Positions 1-6,431 of a DNA stretch of 13,530 nt are shown here, piece by piece (within the stretch, counting starts at the first letter, position 1; every line of letters starts with the position of its first letter). Both the position numbers and the translations under genes were made by a program. Under the pieces are notes generated by a model, which was not told the origin of the DNA, made no database searches, and saw nothing but the letters and a program-made list of their open reading frames with translations. The stretch comes from Oscillibacter sp. (lineage in GTDB: Bacteria > Bacillota > Clostridia > Oscillospirales > Oscillospiraceae), in the NCBI GenBank assembly GCA_024404295.1, contig JAKSQE010000019.1, forward strand, positions 1-13,530, written 5' to 3'.

Positions 1-2
1 CC

Positions 3-710
3 AAGGATAACGTCACCATGCAGATCGACACGGTCATCTACTTCCAGATCACCGATCCCAAGCTGTACACCTACGGTGTGGAGCATCCCATGAACGCCAT
101 TGAAAACCTCACCGCTACCACTCTGCGTAACATCATCGGTGACATGGAACTGGATCAGTCCCTCACCAGCCGCGACACCATCAACTCCCGCATGCGCTCC
201 ATTCTGGACGAGGCTACCGATCCCTGGGGCATCAAGGTCAACCGCGTGGAGCTGAAGAACATTATCCCTCCCAAGGAAATCCAGAACGCCATGGAAAAGC
301 AGATGAAGGCCGAGCGTGAGCGCCGTGAGTCCATCCTGCAGGCCGAAGGCCAGAAGCAGAGCCAGATTCTGGTGGCAGAAGGCGAGAAGCAATCCGCCAT
401 CCTGCGCGCTGACGCCGCCAAGCAGGCCAAGATCATGGAGGCAGAGGCCGAAAAGACCGCAAAGATCCTGGCAGCCGAGGCCGAGAGCGAAGCCATTATG
501 AAGGTGCAGCAGGCTACCGCCGATGCACTGAAGCTCCTGAACGAAGCTGCTCCCAACGATCAGGTGGTGAAGCTGAAGGCTCTGGAGGCATTCTCCAAGG
601 CCGCCGATGGCAAGGCTACCAAGATCATTATCCCCAGCGAGATCCAGGGTCTGGCAGGTCTGGCTGCAGGCGCTAAGGAAATTTTGGACACCAAGACACC
701 GGAGAATTAA
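3..710 (+). CDS. SPFH/Band 7 (stomatin-like) membrane-associated protein, 3' part
   Basis: The gene is cut by the left edge; the frame is open from base 3 (KDNVT before the first Met at 18), so that Met is internal. 235 residues are visible. They begin inside the SPFH domain (MQIDTVIYFQITDPKLYTYG), followed by helical text with ERERR and then a long Ala/Glu/Lys/Gln coiled coil. The C-terminal ALEAFSKAADGK...IIIPSEIQGLAGL is typical of the bacterial QmcA/YbbK branch of the family. Members form oligomeric cages or scaffolds at the membrane and are linked to membrane microdomains and protease control. The N-terminal membrane anchor must lie upstream of the window. A DUF2500 membrane protein follows 34 bases downstream, probably in the same operon. 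Family assignment is firm; the specific role is unknown. Confidence 0.93.
   Translation, partial: KDNVTMQIDTVIYFQITDPKLYTYGVEHPMNAIENLTATTLRNIIGDMELDQSLTSRDTINSRMRSILDEATDPWGIKVNRVELKNIIPPKEIQNAMEKQMKAERERRESILQAEGQKQSQILVAEGEKQSAILRADAAKQAKIMEAEAEKTAKILAAEAESEAIMKVQQATADALKLLNEAAPNDQVVKLKALEAFSKAADGKATKIIIPSEIQGLAGLAAGAKEILDTKTPEN
327..491 (+). repeat. Five tandem 11-residue coiled-coil repeats in the SPFH protein
   Basis: Five consecutive 33-base units encode 11-residue repeats: ESILQAEGQKQ, SQILVAEGEKQ, SAILRADAAKQ, AKIMEAEAEKT and AKILAAEAESE. Each has the pattern x-x-I-(L/M)-x-A-(E/D)-x-x-(K/S)-x. An 11-residue period gives a nearly straight right-handed helix, as in the coiled-coil part of stomatin/flotillin proteins. 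The units differ at the DNA level, so this is an old protein repeat and not a recent DNA expansion. Confidence 0.85.
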
Positions 711-744
711 CTCCTCCGGCACGATATCACAGAGGAGCTGACCC

Positions 745-1143
745 ATGTTCTATTCTCCTTTTGACAATTTCATGTTTTCCGCCTTTCCCGTGTTTTTTTC
801 AATTTTGTTTGTCCTGTTTTTTGTGGTTTTCATTGCCGTTCTAATGAAGGGAATCCGCCAATGGCACAGCAACAATCAATCTCCTCGGCTGACGGTGGAG
901 GCCACAGTGACGGGAAAGCGGGAGAGCATTTCTCATCACACCCACCACCATGCCGGCGACATCTCCGGAATGCATGGCTCCTACACCACCGCCGACACCA
1001 GCTACTATGCCACCTTTCAGGTGCGCAGCGGTGATCGCATGGAGTTTCAGATCAGCGGAGCGGAATATGGTCAGCTGATGGAGGGTGACACGGGGGAACT
1101 GTCCTTTCAGGGAACCCGATACTTAGGATTTGAACGCATATAG
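745..1143 (+). CDS. DUF2500 family membrane protein
   Basis: The protein has 132 residues. A hydrophobic N-terminus (about residues 8-35, FSAFPVFFSILFVLFFVVFIAVLMKG) forms one membrane segment. It is followed by a small soluble beta-rich domain: LTVEATVTGKRESIS, then TADTSYYATFQVRSGDRMEFQISG, and ending GELSFQGTRYLGFERI. This matches the DUF2500 layout (E. coli YhhM type), whose function is unknown. A His-rich segment (HHTHHH) joins the first strand to the rest. The start is the ATG at 745, 7 bases after the ribosome binding site GAGGAG (732-737). It lies 34 bases after the SPFH gene and ahead of a strong terminator, so it is the last gene of that operon. The adjacent SPFH protein suggests a shared envelope role, which is inference. 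Confidence 0.85.
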   Translation: MFYSPFDNFMFSAFPVFFSILFVLFFVVFIAVLMKGIRQWHSNNQSPRLTVEATVTGKRESISHHTHHHAGDISGMHGSYTTADTSYYATFQVRSGDRMEFQISGAEYGQLMEGDTGELSFQGTRYLGFERI

Positions 1144-1150
1144 CTCTATC

Positions 1151-1183
1151 AGCAGTGCCCGGCAAGACCGGGCACTGCTTTTT
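1151..1183 (+). terminator. Intrinsic terminator of the SPFH-DUF2500 operon
   Basis: There is a perfect 12-bp stem (AGCAGTGCCCGG at 1151-1162 with CCGGGCACTGCT at 1168-1179), a CAAGA loop and a T tract running to 1183. It begins 8 bases after the DUF2500 stop. Confidence 0.93.
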
Positions 1184-1221
1184 CCGCAATCTGACCTTAT
1201 TAAATTTTCCAAAACTGACGT

Positions 1222-1249
1222 TTGAACTATATCCAGTTATTTGTATAAT
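1222..1249 (+). promoter_or_regulatory. Sigma-A type promoter for the ECF S-component gene
   Basis: TTGAAC at 1222-1227 and TATAAT at 1244-1249 are separated by 16 bases. The gap between terminator and start codon (1184-1298) shows no obvious riboswitch-like fold. Confidence 0.65.
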
Positions 1250-1298
1250 GACACCATAGATCTCGTCATCCGAACTTTTTCCAAAGGAAGTGTTCCTC

Positions 1299-1862
1299 AT
1301 GAAACAATCGCATTCCAAAACCTTATCTCTGGCCATGCTGGGCATGATGACTGCTCTGGTTTTTGTCAGCAACTATCTCCGTGTGACCATGCCCATTGCT
1401 ATTGGCGGAAAAACATCTTTTACACTGGCAAACATTATGTGCTGTCTATCCGGTTTGCTGTTCGGCCCTGTGGGCGGTTTGGCCTCCGGTTTGGGTTCTG
1501 CTCTGTATGATCTGACCAACCCCGCATATGCCGCTGAGTGTTGGATTACTTTCCTTACAAAAGGTGCCATGGGCCTGATGGCCGGTGTCATGATGCGCAA
1601 ATTCCGTCAGGAACCTACTTATCCCCGCTGCCTGCTCGGCGCAGTGGTTGGCTGCGTGACCTACTACATTCTGTACTTTTTCAAATGCTTCGCCTATGAT
1701 GGTCTGTTGGTGGAGGGCTTGACTGCCGCCGTGGCCGTTGGAATTTTGCCTTTGAAAGTTCCTGCTTCCATTTTCAACGCCGCCGTGGCCATTATCGCCG
1801 CACCGCCGCTGTGTCTGGCTATTCATAAAGCCCTGCAAAAAGCACATATCTCTCTCGACTGA
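1299..1862 (+). CDS. ECF transporter S component-like membrane protein, substrate unknown
   Basis: The protein has 187 residues and is almost entirely hydrophobic, with about five to six membrane segments. It starts MKQSHSKTLSLAMLGMMTAL and contains the Gly-rich loop LLFGPVGGLASGLGSALYDL, as in substrate-binding S components of energy-coupling factor vitamin transporters. By family knowledge the S component binds the substrate, and the shared EcfT/EcfA1/EcfA2 module encoded elsewhere supplies the energy. No energizing module or biosynthetic gene adjoins it and no riboswitch is seen, so the substrate cannot be named. ATG 1299 is preferred over an in-frame GTG at 1290 because AAAGGAAG (1283-1290) sits 8 bases before ATG 1299 and overlaps the GTG. 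It is a single-gene unit between its own promoter and terminator. Confidence 0.8.
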   Translation: MKQSHSKTLSLAMLGMMTALVFVSNYLRVTMPIAIGGKTSFTLANIMCCLSGLLFGPVGGLASGLGSALYDLTNPAYAAECWITFLTKGAMGLMAGVMMRKFRQEPTYPRCLLGAVVGCVTYYILYFFKCFAYDGLLVEGLTAAVAVGILPLKVPASIFNAAVAIIAAPPLCLAIHKALQKAHISLD

Positions 1863-1867
1863 CATAG

Positions 1868-1900
1868 ATCGGCATTCGATTTTTCGGATGCCGATTTTTT
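1868..1900 (+). terminator. Intrinsic terminator of the ECF S-component gene
   Basis: ATCGGCATTCG (1868-1878) pairs with CGGATGCCGAT (1885-1895), an 11-bp stem with one G-T wobble. A six-T run (1895-1900) follows. It lies 5 bases after the stop codon. Confidence 0.9.
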
Positions 1901-1913
1901 CTGTTTTCTTTTC

Positions 1914-1932
1914 TGCTAAAATATTATATAAT
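1914..1932 (+). promoter_or_regulatory. Candidate promoter for the chromate-transporter pair
   Basis: An extended -10, TGCTAAAAT (1914-1922), is followed closely by TATAAT (1927-1932). Neither has a good -35 at the right spacing; the upstream region is the T-rich tail of the terminator. Either -10 would give a short leader before the GTG at 1966. Confidence 0.5.
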
Positions 1933-1965
1933 ATGGGCATGGTTTAAAAGAAAGGACTCCGTGCC

Positions 1966-2520
1966 GTGAAAGACTTATTTGAATTGTTTGCAACTTTTGC
2001 AAAAATCGGCATTATGACCTTTGGCGGCGGCGCAACCATGCTGCCGATCTTGCAGCGGGAGTTGCTGGATAGCCGTCACTGGGTCACTGACGAGGAATTG
2101 ATGGATTACTATGCCATCGGTCAATGTACACCCGGCATTATCGCCGTCAATACTTCTACCTTTGTGGGCCAAAAACGCAAAGGTACCTTAGGCGGTATTT
2201 TTGCAACTGCCGGCATGGTGTTTCCCTCTCTTATTATTATCTGCATCATGGCCACGCTCATTTCGAATATTGCCGATTATCCCTGGGTGCAAAATGCTTT
2301 TGTAGGCATTCGCGCCTGTGTGTGCGTGCAGATTTTTAATGCCGTTATAAAGCTGGCTAAAAAGGCCGTGATCGACCTGTGGACTGCCGGCCTTTTTGTG
2401 CTGGTACTGGCATTTAGTCTGTTCTTGGATTTGTCTCCCATCCTGTTTGTGCTGGCCTGTGCTGTCATTGGCATCTTGCTGCACACCTTGAATATTGTCA
2501 AAGGAGGTGCGGGCAAATGA
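1966..2520 (+). CDS. Chromate transporter (CHR) family protein, first subunit
   Basis: The protein has 184 residues and is a half-size (short-chain) CHR protein. Family signatures visible are FGGGATMLPILQRELL (about residues 19-34), YYAIGQCTPGIIAVNTSTFVG (about 46-66) and several membrane segments reaching the C-terminus. Full-length ChrA has two homologous halves in one chain. In short-chain systems two adjacent genes supply one half each, and both are needed for chromate efflux in the characterised Bacillus pair. The start is GTG 1966, with AAAGGA (1951-1956) upstream; no other start fits the conserved N-terminus. It overlaps the next gene by 4 bases. The physiological substrate in an anaerobe need not be chromate. 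Confidence 0.9.
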   Translation: MKDLFELFATFAKIGIMTFGGGATMLPILQRELLDSRHWVTDEELMDYYAIGQCTPGIIAVNTSTFVGQKRKGTLGGIFATAGMVFPSLIIICIMATLISNIADYPWVQNAFVGIRACVCVQIFNAVIKLAKKAVIDLWTAGLFVLVLAFSLFLDLSPILFVLACAVIGILLHTLNIVKGGAGK

Positions 2521-3092
2521 TTCTGCTGCAACTGTTTTGGGAATATTTTAAGGTTGGCCTGTTTTCCGTTGGCGGCGGAATGGCTACCATCCCCTTCCTC
2601 TATGACCTGTCTGACAAAACCGGTTGGTTTACTTACGCCCAGTTGGCCGACATGCTGGCCATTTCCGAGTCTACTCCCGGTCCTATTGGCGTCAACATGG
2701 CTACCTATGTTGGCTTTACGATCGCTAAAATACCCGGTGCCGTAATCGCCACTCTTGGTTTAGTGGCACCCTCCGTCATTATCATTCTGCTGATCGCCCG
2801 TATTCTTCAGCAGTTCCGCCACAACCGCCATGTAGAAGCTGCTTTTTATGGCCTGCGTCCTGCATCTACCGCTTTGATCGCCGCTGCCGGCATCACCGTA
2901 GTGAAGGTATCTCTGCTCAATCTGGATGCCTACCACCTCTCCGGTCAGGTGTTGGATCTCGTTCGTTGGAAACCCTGCCTACTGGCCGTTATCGTCCTGA
3001 TTTTTACCAATTTCGTAAAGCCGACAAAAAAGTGGCATCCCATTATTTTTATCTTGCTCTCCGCAGTCGTCGGCGTAATTTTCCACTTTTAA
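2517..3092 (+). CDS. Chromate transporter (CHR) family protein, second subunit
   Basis: The protein has 191 residues and is the partner half of the CHR pair. Conserved text includes FSVGGGMATIPFLYDLSDKTGW (about residues 17-38) and LAISESTPGPIGVNMATYVG (about 48-67), with the TPGP signature intact, followed by hydrophobic helices. Its start ATG overlaps the stop of the first subunit (ATGA, 2517-2520). The ribosome binding site AAAGGAGGT (2500-2510 region) lies inside the upstream gene, so translation is probably coupled and the subunits made in equal amounts. The two halves are expected to insert with opposite orientation and form one transporter; that comes from the family, not from this sequence. 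Confidence 0.9.
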   Translation: MILLQLFWEYFKVGLFSVGGGMATIPFLYDLSDKTGWFTYAQLADMLAISESTPGPIGVNMATYVGFTIAKIPGAVIATLGLVAPSVIIILLIARILQQFRHNRHVEAAFYGLRPASTALIAAAGITVVKVSLLNLDAYHLSGQVLDLVRWKPCLLAVIVLIFTNFVKPTKKWHPIIFILLSAVVGVIFHF

Positions 3093-3100
3093 CCTTTTTC

Positions 3101-3135
3101 TTGCCGTCTGCGTATTGCAGGCGGCAGGTTTTTTT
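3101..3135 (+). terminator. Intrinsic terminator of the chromate-transporter pair
   Basis: TTGCCGTCTGC (3101-3111) pairs with GCAGGCGGCAG (3117-3127), with two G-T wobbles and a GTATT loop. It is followed by seven T (3129-3135). Confidence 0.88.
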
Positions 3136-3277
3136 GTATTTCGTCCTCTTTTTTTATCTTTTTCCCTCTTGTGAACTTTTTTTGCGCTCTTCGACAAATT
3201 CAGACAGGATTTTAACTTTATCTTGCGTATGATGTAGTTGTTCCACACCACATGTTGCGTTTAGAAAGGAGCAACTT

Positions 3278-3439
3278 ATGAACCAGATTACAAAAGAGTA
3301 CCTCTTGTTATTCAATGCACTTACCGATGCGGAGGAGTCCTTACAGCTGCTGCGAAACAAGCTGATGGCTGTGCAGCAGCAAGCAGAGGATCTGTTTTTG
3401 TCCGATCCGTTGCCTATCGAGGAGCAGTCCAGCCGATAA
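3278..3439 (+). CDS. Small orphan protein of 53 residues, unknown function
   Basis: The reading frame opens at ATG 3278, six bases after a good ribosome binding site (AGAAAGGAG, 3263-3271), and closes at TAA 3437-3439. The protein is predicted to be helical and soluble, with no membrane segment and no Cys. The pattern Y-L-L-L-F-N-A-L-T-D-A (residues 8-18) followed by L-MAVQQQAEDLFLSD (residues 29-43) resembles a class of short proteins of unknown function common in Clostridia, often in mobile regions. It is bounded by a terminator before and mnmE after, so it appears to be its own unit, although I see no clear promoter. A similar pattern occurs in the 52-residue protein at 13172-13330. No function is assigned. 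Confidence 0.72.
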   Translation: MNQITKEYLLLFNALTDAEESLQLLRNKLMAVQQQAEDLFLSDPLPIEEQSSR

Positions 3440-3518
3440 GCCCTGTTTTCTTCGCAATCTTTTTGCAAAAGCAAGCGGCAAGGGTTCTTTTTCTGTTGTG
3501 GTATTTTTTTCAAAAACA

Positions 3519-3527
3519 TGATAAACT
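3519..3527 (+). promoter_or_regulatory. Candidate extended -10 promoter for mnmE
   Basis: TGATAAACT (TGn plus TAAACT) lies 38 bases before the mnmE start. No good -35 is present; TTGTGG at 3496-3501 is 20 bases upstream of the hexamer. The gap 3440-3518 has A/T-rich short inverted repeats but no convincing terminator. Confidence 0.4.
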
Positions 3528-3565
3528 AAAAATTACGGAACTATTTTCAAGAAAGAGGGTGCCTT

Positions 3566-4945
3566 ATGGAACCCATTGCCGCCATTTCTACCGGAAGTTC
3601 TGCCACCGCCATCGGCATCGTGCGCGTCTCCGGCGACGGATGCTACGCCGTCTGTGACCGGGTCTTCCGCCCGAAAAATCAAAAAATTTTCTCCGCACAG
3701 GAGCACCATAAAATGGTGTTCGGTGAAATGCTGGACACCGCAGGCGATCCCATTGACCAGGGTCTGGCTGTTCGCTTTCCCGCACAGCACAGCTACACCG
3801 GCGAGGACTCCGTGGAGTTCCATTGCCACGGCTCTCCTGTGGTTTTGCAGGAACTGCTGACCGCCCTCTTTTCCGCCGGTGCCAGACAGGCAAAGGCCGG
3901 AGAATTTACAAAACGTGCCTTCTTAAATGGCAAAATGGACTTGACGCAGGCAGAAGCTGTGATCGACCTGATTCACGCCGAAACTTCCTCTGCCGCCCGC
4001 AATGCCGTGGCACAGTTGGAAGGCGGTTTGCAGCGCAAGCTGACTCCGGTGCAGGATGCTCTCATTGACATGACGTCCCGTTTCTATGCCGTGGTGGACT
4101 ACCCCGATGAAGACATCGAAGATATTCAACCGGATCAGATCTCAACTTTTCTTTCTGACGCGGAACAGACCCTTTCCGCCCTGCTCAGCACCGCCCAACG
4201 GGGTAAAGTGCTGAAAAACGGCGTGAGATGCGCCATTGTTGGCCGTCCCAACGTGGGGAAAAGTTCTCTGCTGAACGCGCTGGCAGGCTATGAGCGCGCT
4301 ATCGTCACCGATGTAGCGGGAACCACCCGGGACACCGTGGAAGAGTCCGTGCTCTGCGGCGGGGTGCTGCTGCGGCTGATTGACACCGCCGGCATGCATG
4401 ACACCCTCGACATTGTAGAACAAAAAGGCGTGGAGCGCAGCCGCAAAGCTTTAGAGCAGGCTGATCTGGTCTTTGCTGTGGTAGACGGCTCCCAACCCCT
4501 GACTGAAGAGGACTATTCCGTTCTTTACGCTGCCGCAAAGTGCCCAAAATGGGTGTTGATCTGGGGTAAAAAGGATCTGGGCGGACAGCCGGTGGATTTC
4601 CCGCTCCCCCTGTCCACGGAATACCATCACCCAGATGCCACGGTACATCTCTCCGCCCAGACAGGTGAAGGGATTGACCAGTTGGAACAGGCGGTATCTC
4701 GTTTGTTCCCTGTGGGCGTTGAGGACTGCGGCTCCCTGTTGACAGATCTTCGTCAGGAGGAAGCGGTTTCCCGGGCATTGAACGCTGTTCGCCGTGCCAA
4801 AGATGCATTAGAAAGCGGTCTGACCCCCGATGCCATTTTGACCGATGCCGAAGACGCACTGGATGCCATCGGCGAACTCACCGGCCGCACTGCAAAAGAG
4901 GAGATCGTCAGCGCTATTTTTAGTCGTTTTTGTGTGGGAAAATAA
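3566..4945 (+). CDS. mnmE: tRNA modification GTPase MnmE (TrmE)
   Basis: The protein has 459 residues, normal for the family. With MnmG it installs the (carboxymethyl)aminomethyl group on U34 of tRNAs reading A/G-ending codons. An N-terminal folate-binding domain (residues about 1-120, with IAAISTGSSATAIGIVRVSG and GEFTKRAFLNGKMDLTQAEA) is followed by a helical region and an inserted G domain: G1 GRPNVGKSS (226-234), G2 TTRD (253-256) and G3 DTAG (273-276). The protein ends in the diagnostic FCVGK with the family Cys at 456. The G4 box, usually NKxD, reads GKKD (334-337). The start is ATG 3566, 6 to 8 bases after AAAGAGGG. The usual partners mnmG and rsmG are not in the window. Confidence 0.98.
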   Translation: MEPIAAISTGSSATAIGIVRVSGDGCYAVCDRVFRPKNQKIFSAQEHHKMVFGEMLDTAGDPIDQGLAVRFPAQHSYTGEDSVEFHCHGSPVVLQELLTALFSAGARQAKAGEFTKRAFLNGKMDLTQAEAVIDLIHAETSSAARNAVAQLEGGLQRKLTPVQDALIDMTSRFYAVVDYPDEDIEDIQPDQISTFLSDAEQTLSALLSTAQRGKVLKNGVRCAIVGRPNVGKSSLLNALAGYERAIVTDVAGTTRDTVEESVLCGGVLLRLIDTAGMHDTLDIVEQKGVERSRKALEQADLVFAVVDGSQPLTEEDYSVLYAAAKCPKWVLIWGKKDLGGQPVDFPLPLSTEYHHPDATVHLSAQTGEGIDQLEQAVSRLFPVGVEDCGSLLTDLRQEEAVSRALNAVRRAKDALESGLTPDAILTDAEDALDAIGELTGRTAKEEIVSAIFSRFCVGK

Positions 4946-4967
4946 CCGCTTTCCTTGTTAAAATCAA

Positions 4968-4996
4968 TTTACAATCTTTGCTTTCTGTGGTAAACT
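4968..4996 (+). promoter_or_regulatory. Promoter of the DUF1836-degV-prmA operon
   Basis: TTTACA (4968-4973), 17 bases, TAAACT (4991-4996), with an extended -10 TGG directly before it (4988-4990). It begins 22 bases after the mnmE stop. No terminator hairpin separates it from mnmE, so some readthrough from mnmE is possible. Confidence 0.68.
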
Positions 4997-5024
4997 GCTC
5001 GTAGTTTTGGAGAGGAGGCGGCAT

Positions 5025-5570
5025 ATGGATCACCTTCAAGAATTCATTCAGCAGCTTTTGACGCAGCGCCCCAGCGACTGGGAACGTCTGCCTGACTTTG
5101 CCCTGTATATGGATCAGGTGCTGAATTATATGGAACGTCAGACCATTCATATTGACGAAGCAGATGAACTGACCGCCTCCATGGTCAACAATTACGCCAA
5201 AACCGGATTGCTCCCTCACCCAGAGGGAAAAAAATATAATCAGGAGCATCTGGCATACCTCACCGCCATCTGTGTGCTGAAGCACGTCATGTCCGGCAAG
5301 GACATTGAGTTGCTGATCCGCAAAGAGATGAATGACCGCGGCAATATTCCCCAGCAGGGCTATCCGTCCTTTTGCTCCAGTCTTGACCATGCCTTGTCCG
5401 CCACGGCGAAAGAAGTGGAGGGGTATGACAAGTCCGACCGCCTGGCAGATGCCGCCATCCACTTTGCCCTGTTAAGCTATGCATCCGGCTTAGTGAGCCG
5501 CCAATATGTGACGCTGCTGCGACAGGAAATGGGCGAAACGCCTGTTGCCAAAAAGAAGAAAGGAACTTAA
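5025..5570 (+). CDS. DUF1836 family protein, MerR-like putative transcription regulator
   Basis: The protein has 181 residues. After a short helical start comes LPDFALYMDQVLNYMERQTI (about residues 22-41). A helix-turn-helix-like stretch follows, LTASMVNNYAKTGLLPHPEGKKYNQEHLAYLTAICVLKHVMSGKDI (about 50-95), in which NNYxKxGLLPxP and YNxEHLAYL are the hallmarks of DUF1836 and recall the winged helix of MerR regulators. The rest is helical and ends in a Lys-rich tail (VAKKKKGT). ATG 5025 is chosen because AGAGGAGG (5011-5018) precedes it by 6 bases; a TTG at 5007 overlaps that site. It is first in a three-gene operon, with degV 4 bases after it. The family role is unproven, and the target could be its own operon. 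Confidence 0.85.
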   Translation: MDHLQEFIQQLLTQRPSDWERLPDFALYMDQVLNYMERQTIHIDEADELTASMVNNYAKTGLLPHPEGKKYNQEHLAYLTAICVLKHVMSGKDIELLIRKEMNDRGNIPQQGYPSFCSSLDHALSATAKEVEGYDKSDRLADAAIHFALLSYASGLVSRQYVTLLRQEMGETPVAKKKKGT

Positions 5571-5574
5571 CGCC

Positions 5575-6429
5575 ATGCGTGATTTTTCCATCATTACCGA
5601 TAGCTGCTCCGATCTCCCGGAAGAGTTGGCAAACCGTTATGATATTCATCTCGTCTCCATGCACATTCTGATGGATGGGGATGAAATTCCCATGCCCGAA
5701 ATTTCCGAGTTCTATCAGCAGCTCCGCCAGGGTCATGTGGCCAGCACCGCCGCCGTAAGCCTCGGCGAATTTGAGGACGCTATGCGTGAGATTTTGCAGT
5801 CCGGCAAGGATGTGCTGTATCTCTCCTTTTCTTCCGCTTTGTCCACCACCTATCAGTCCGCCTGCATTGCAGCAGAGGATGTTCTGGCCGATTTTCCGGA
5901 GGGCCGTGTAGAAGTTGTGGACACGCTGGCTGCCAACATGCAGCAGGGTCTGCTGGCCGTGGACTGTGCCATCATGCGCGAAAACGGAAAATCTCTAACG
6001 GAAGTTCTGGATTGGGTCCAGCAGGAAAAACTGCACCGCTCTGCATGGTTCACCGTGGATGAACTGGATTATTTGAAACGCGGCGGCCGTATCAGCCCCG
6101 CCACCGCAGCCGTTGGTACCATGCTGAACATTAAACCGCTCATGCATGTTGACCATGAGGGCGAACTGATCAGCGTCAGCAAGGTGCGCGGTCGCAAGAG
6201 CGCCTTGACCGCAATGGTCAACGAAATGGAGAAGAATGTGACCGCACTGGAACAGCAGTCCATCTGGGCCTGCCACGGCGACTGCCAAAAAGATGCCGAA
6301 GCTCTGGCCGAACTGGTCAAGAGCCGCTTCGGTTTGCAGGAAGTACACATCGGCCGGGTGGGCCCGGTCATCGGCAGTCATACCGGCCCCAGTATTCTGG
6401 CGCTGTTTTTCGCAGGAAAGGAACGCTGA
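5575..6429 (+). CDS. DegV family fatty-acid-binding protein
   Basis: The protein has 284 residues, full length for DegV (EDD fold). Visible family segments are FSIITDSCSDLPEELANRYD (4-23), VASTAAVSLGEF (55-66, where most members have TSQPSPxxF), YLSFSSALSTTYQSA (82-96), VVDTLAANMQQGLL (114-127), LKRGGRISPATAAVGTMLNIKP (167-188) and the C-terminal HIGRVGPVIGSHTGP (258-272). Members bind one fatty acid between two domains. In several Firmicutes the homologous FakB proteins present the fatty acid to the kinase FakA for phospholipid synthesis. No fakA-like gene is in this window. The start is ATG 5575, with AAGAAAGGA upstream; a TTG at 5545 lies inside the preceding gene. It sits between DUF1836 and prmA with gaps of 4 and 2 bases. 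Confidence 0.95.
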   Translation: MRDFSIITDSCSDLPEELANRYDIHLVSMHILMDGDEIPMPEISEFYQQLRQGHVASTAAVSLGEFEDAMREILQSGKDVLYLSFSSALSTTYQSACIAAEDVLADFPEGRVEVVDTLAANMQQGLLAVDCAIMRENGKSLTEVLDWVQQEKLHRSAWFTVDELDYLKRGGRISPATAAVGTMLNIKPLMHVDHEGELISVSKVRGRKSALTAMVNEMEKNVTALEQQSIWACHGDCQKDAEALAELVKSRFGLQEVHIGRVGPVIGSHTGPSILALFFAGKER

Positions 6430-6431
6430 GA

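Noticed and set aside
155..556. Minus-strand frame rich in Ala/Ser opposite the SPFH coiled coil
   Set aside because: The composition is just the complement of the Ala/Glu/Lys repeats; there is no ribosome binding site.
1184..1298. Riboswitch ahead of the ECF S-component gene
   Set aside because: The stretch is short and A/T-rich; I see a promoter but no conserved riboswitch core or stem-loop set.
3440..3518. Terminator between the 53-residue gene and mnmE
   Set aside because: Short A/T-rich inverted repeats exist (around CTTTTTGCAAAAG), but no stable GC stem followed directly by a T run could be found.
4305..4859. Open frame of 184 codons on the minus strand inside mnmE
   Set aside because: It lies opposite the MnmE G domain, is Arg/Pro-rich without family features and has no start context. 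It is a by-product of the mnmE codon pattern.
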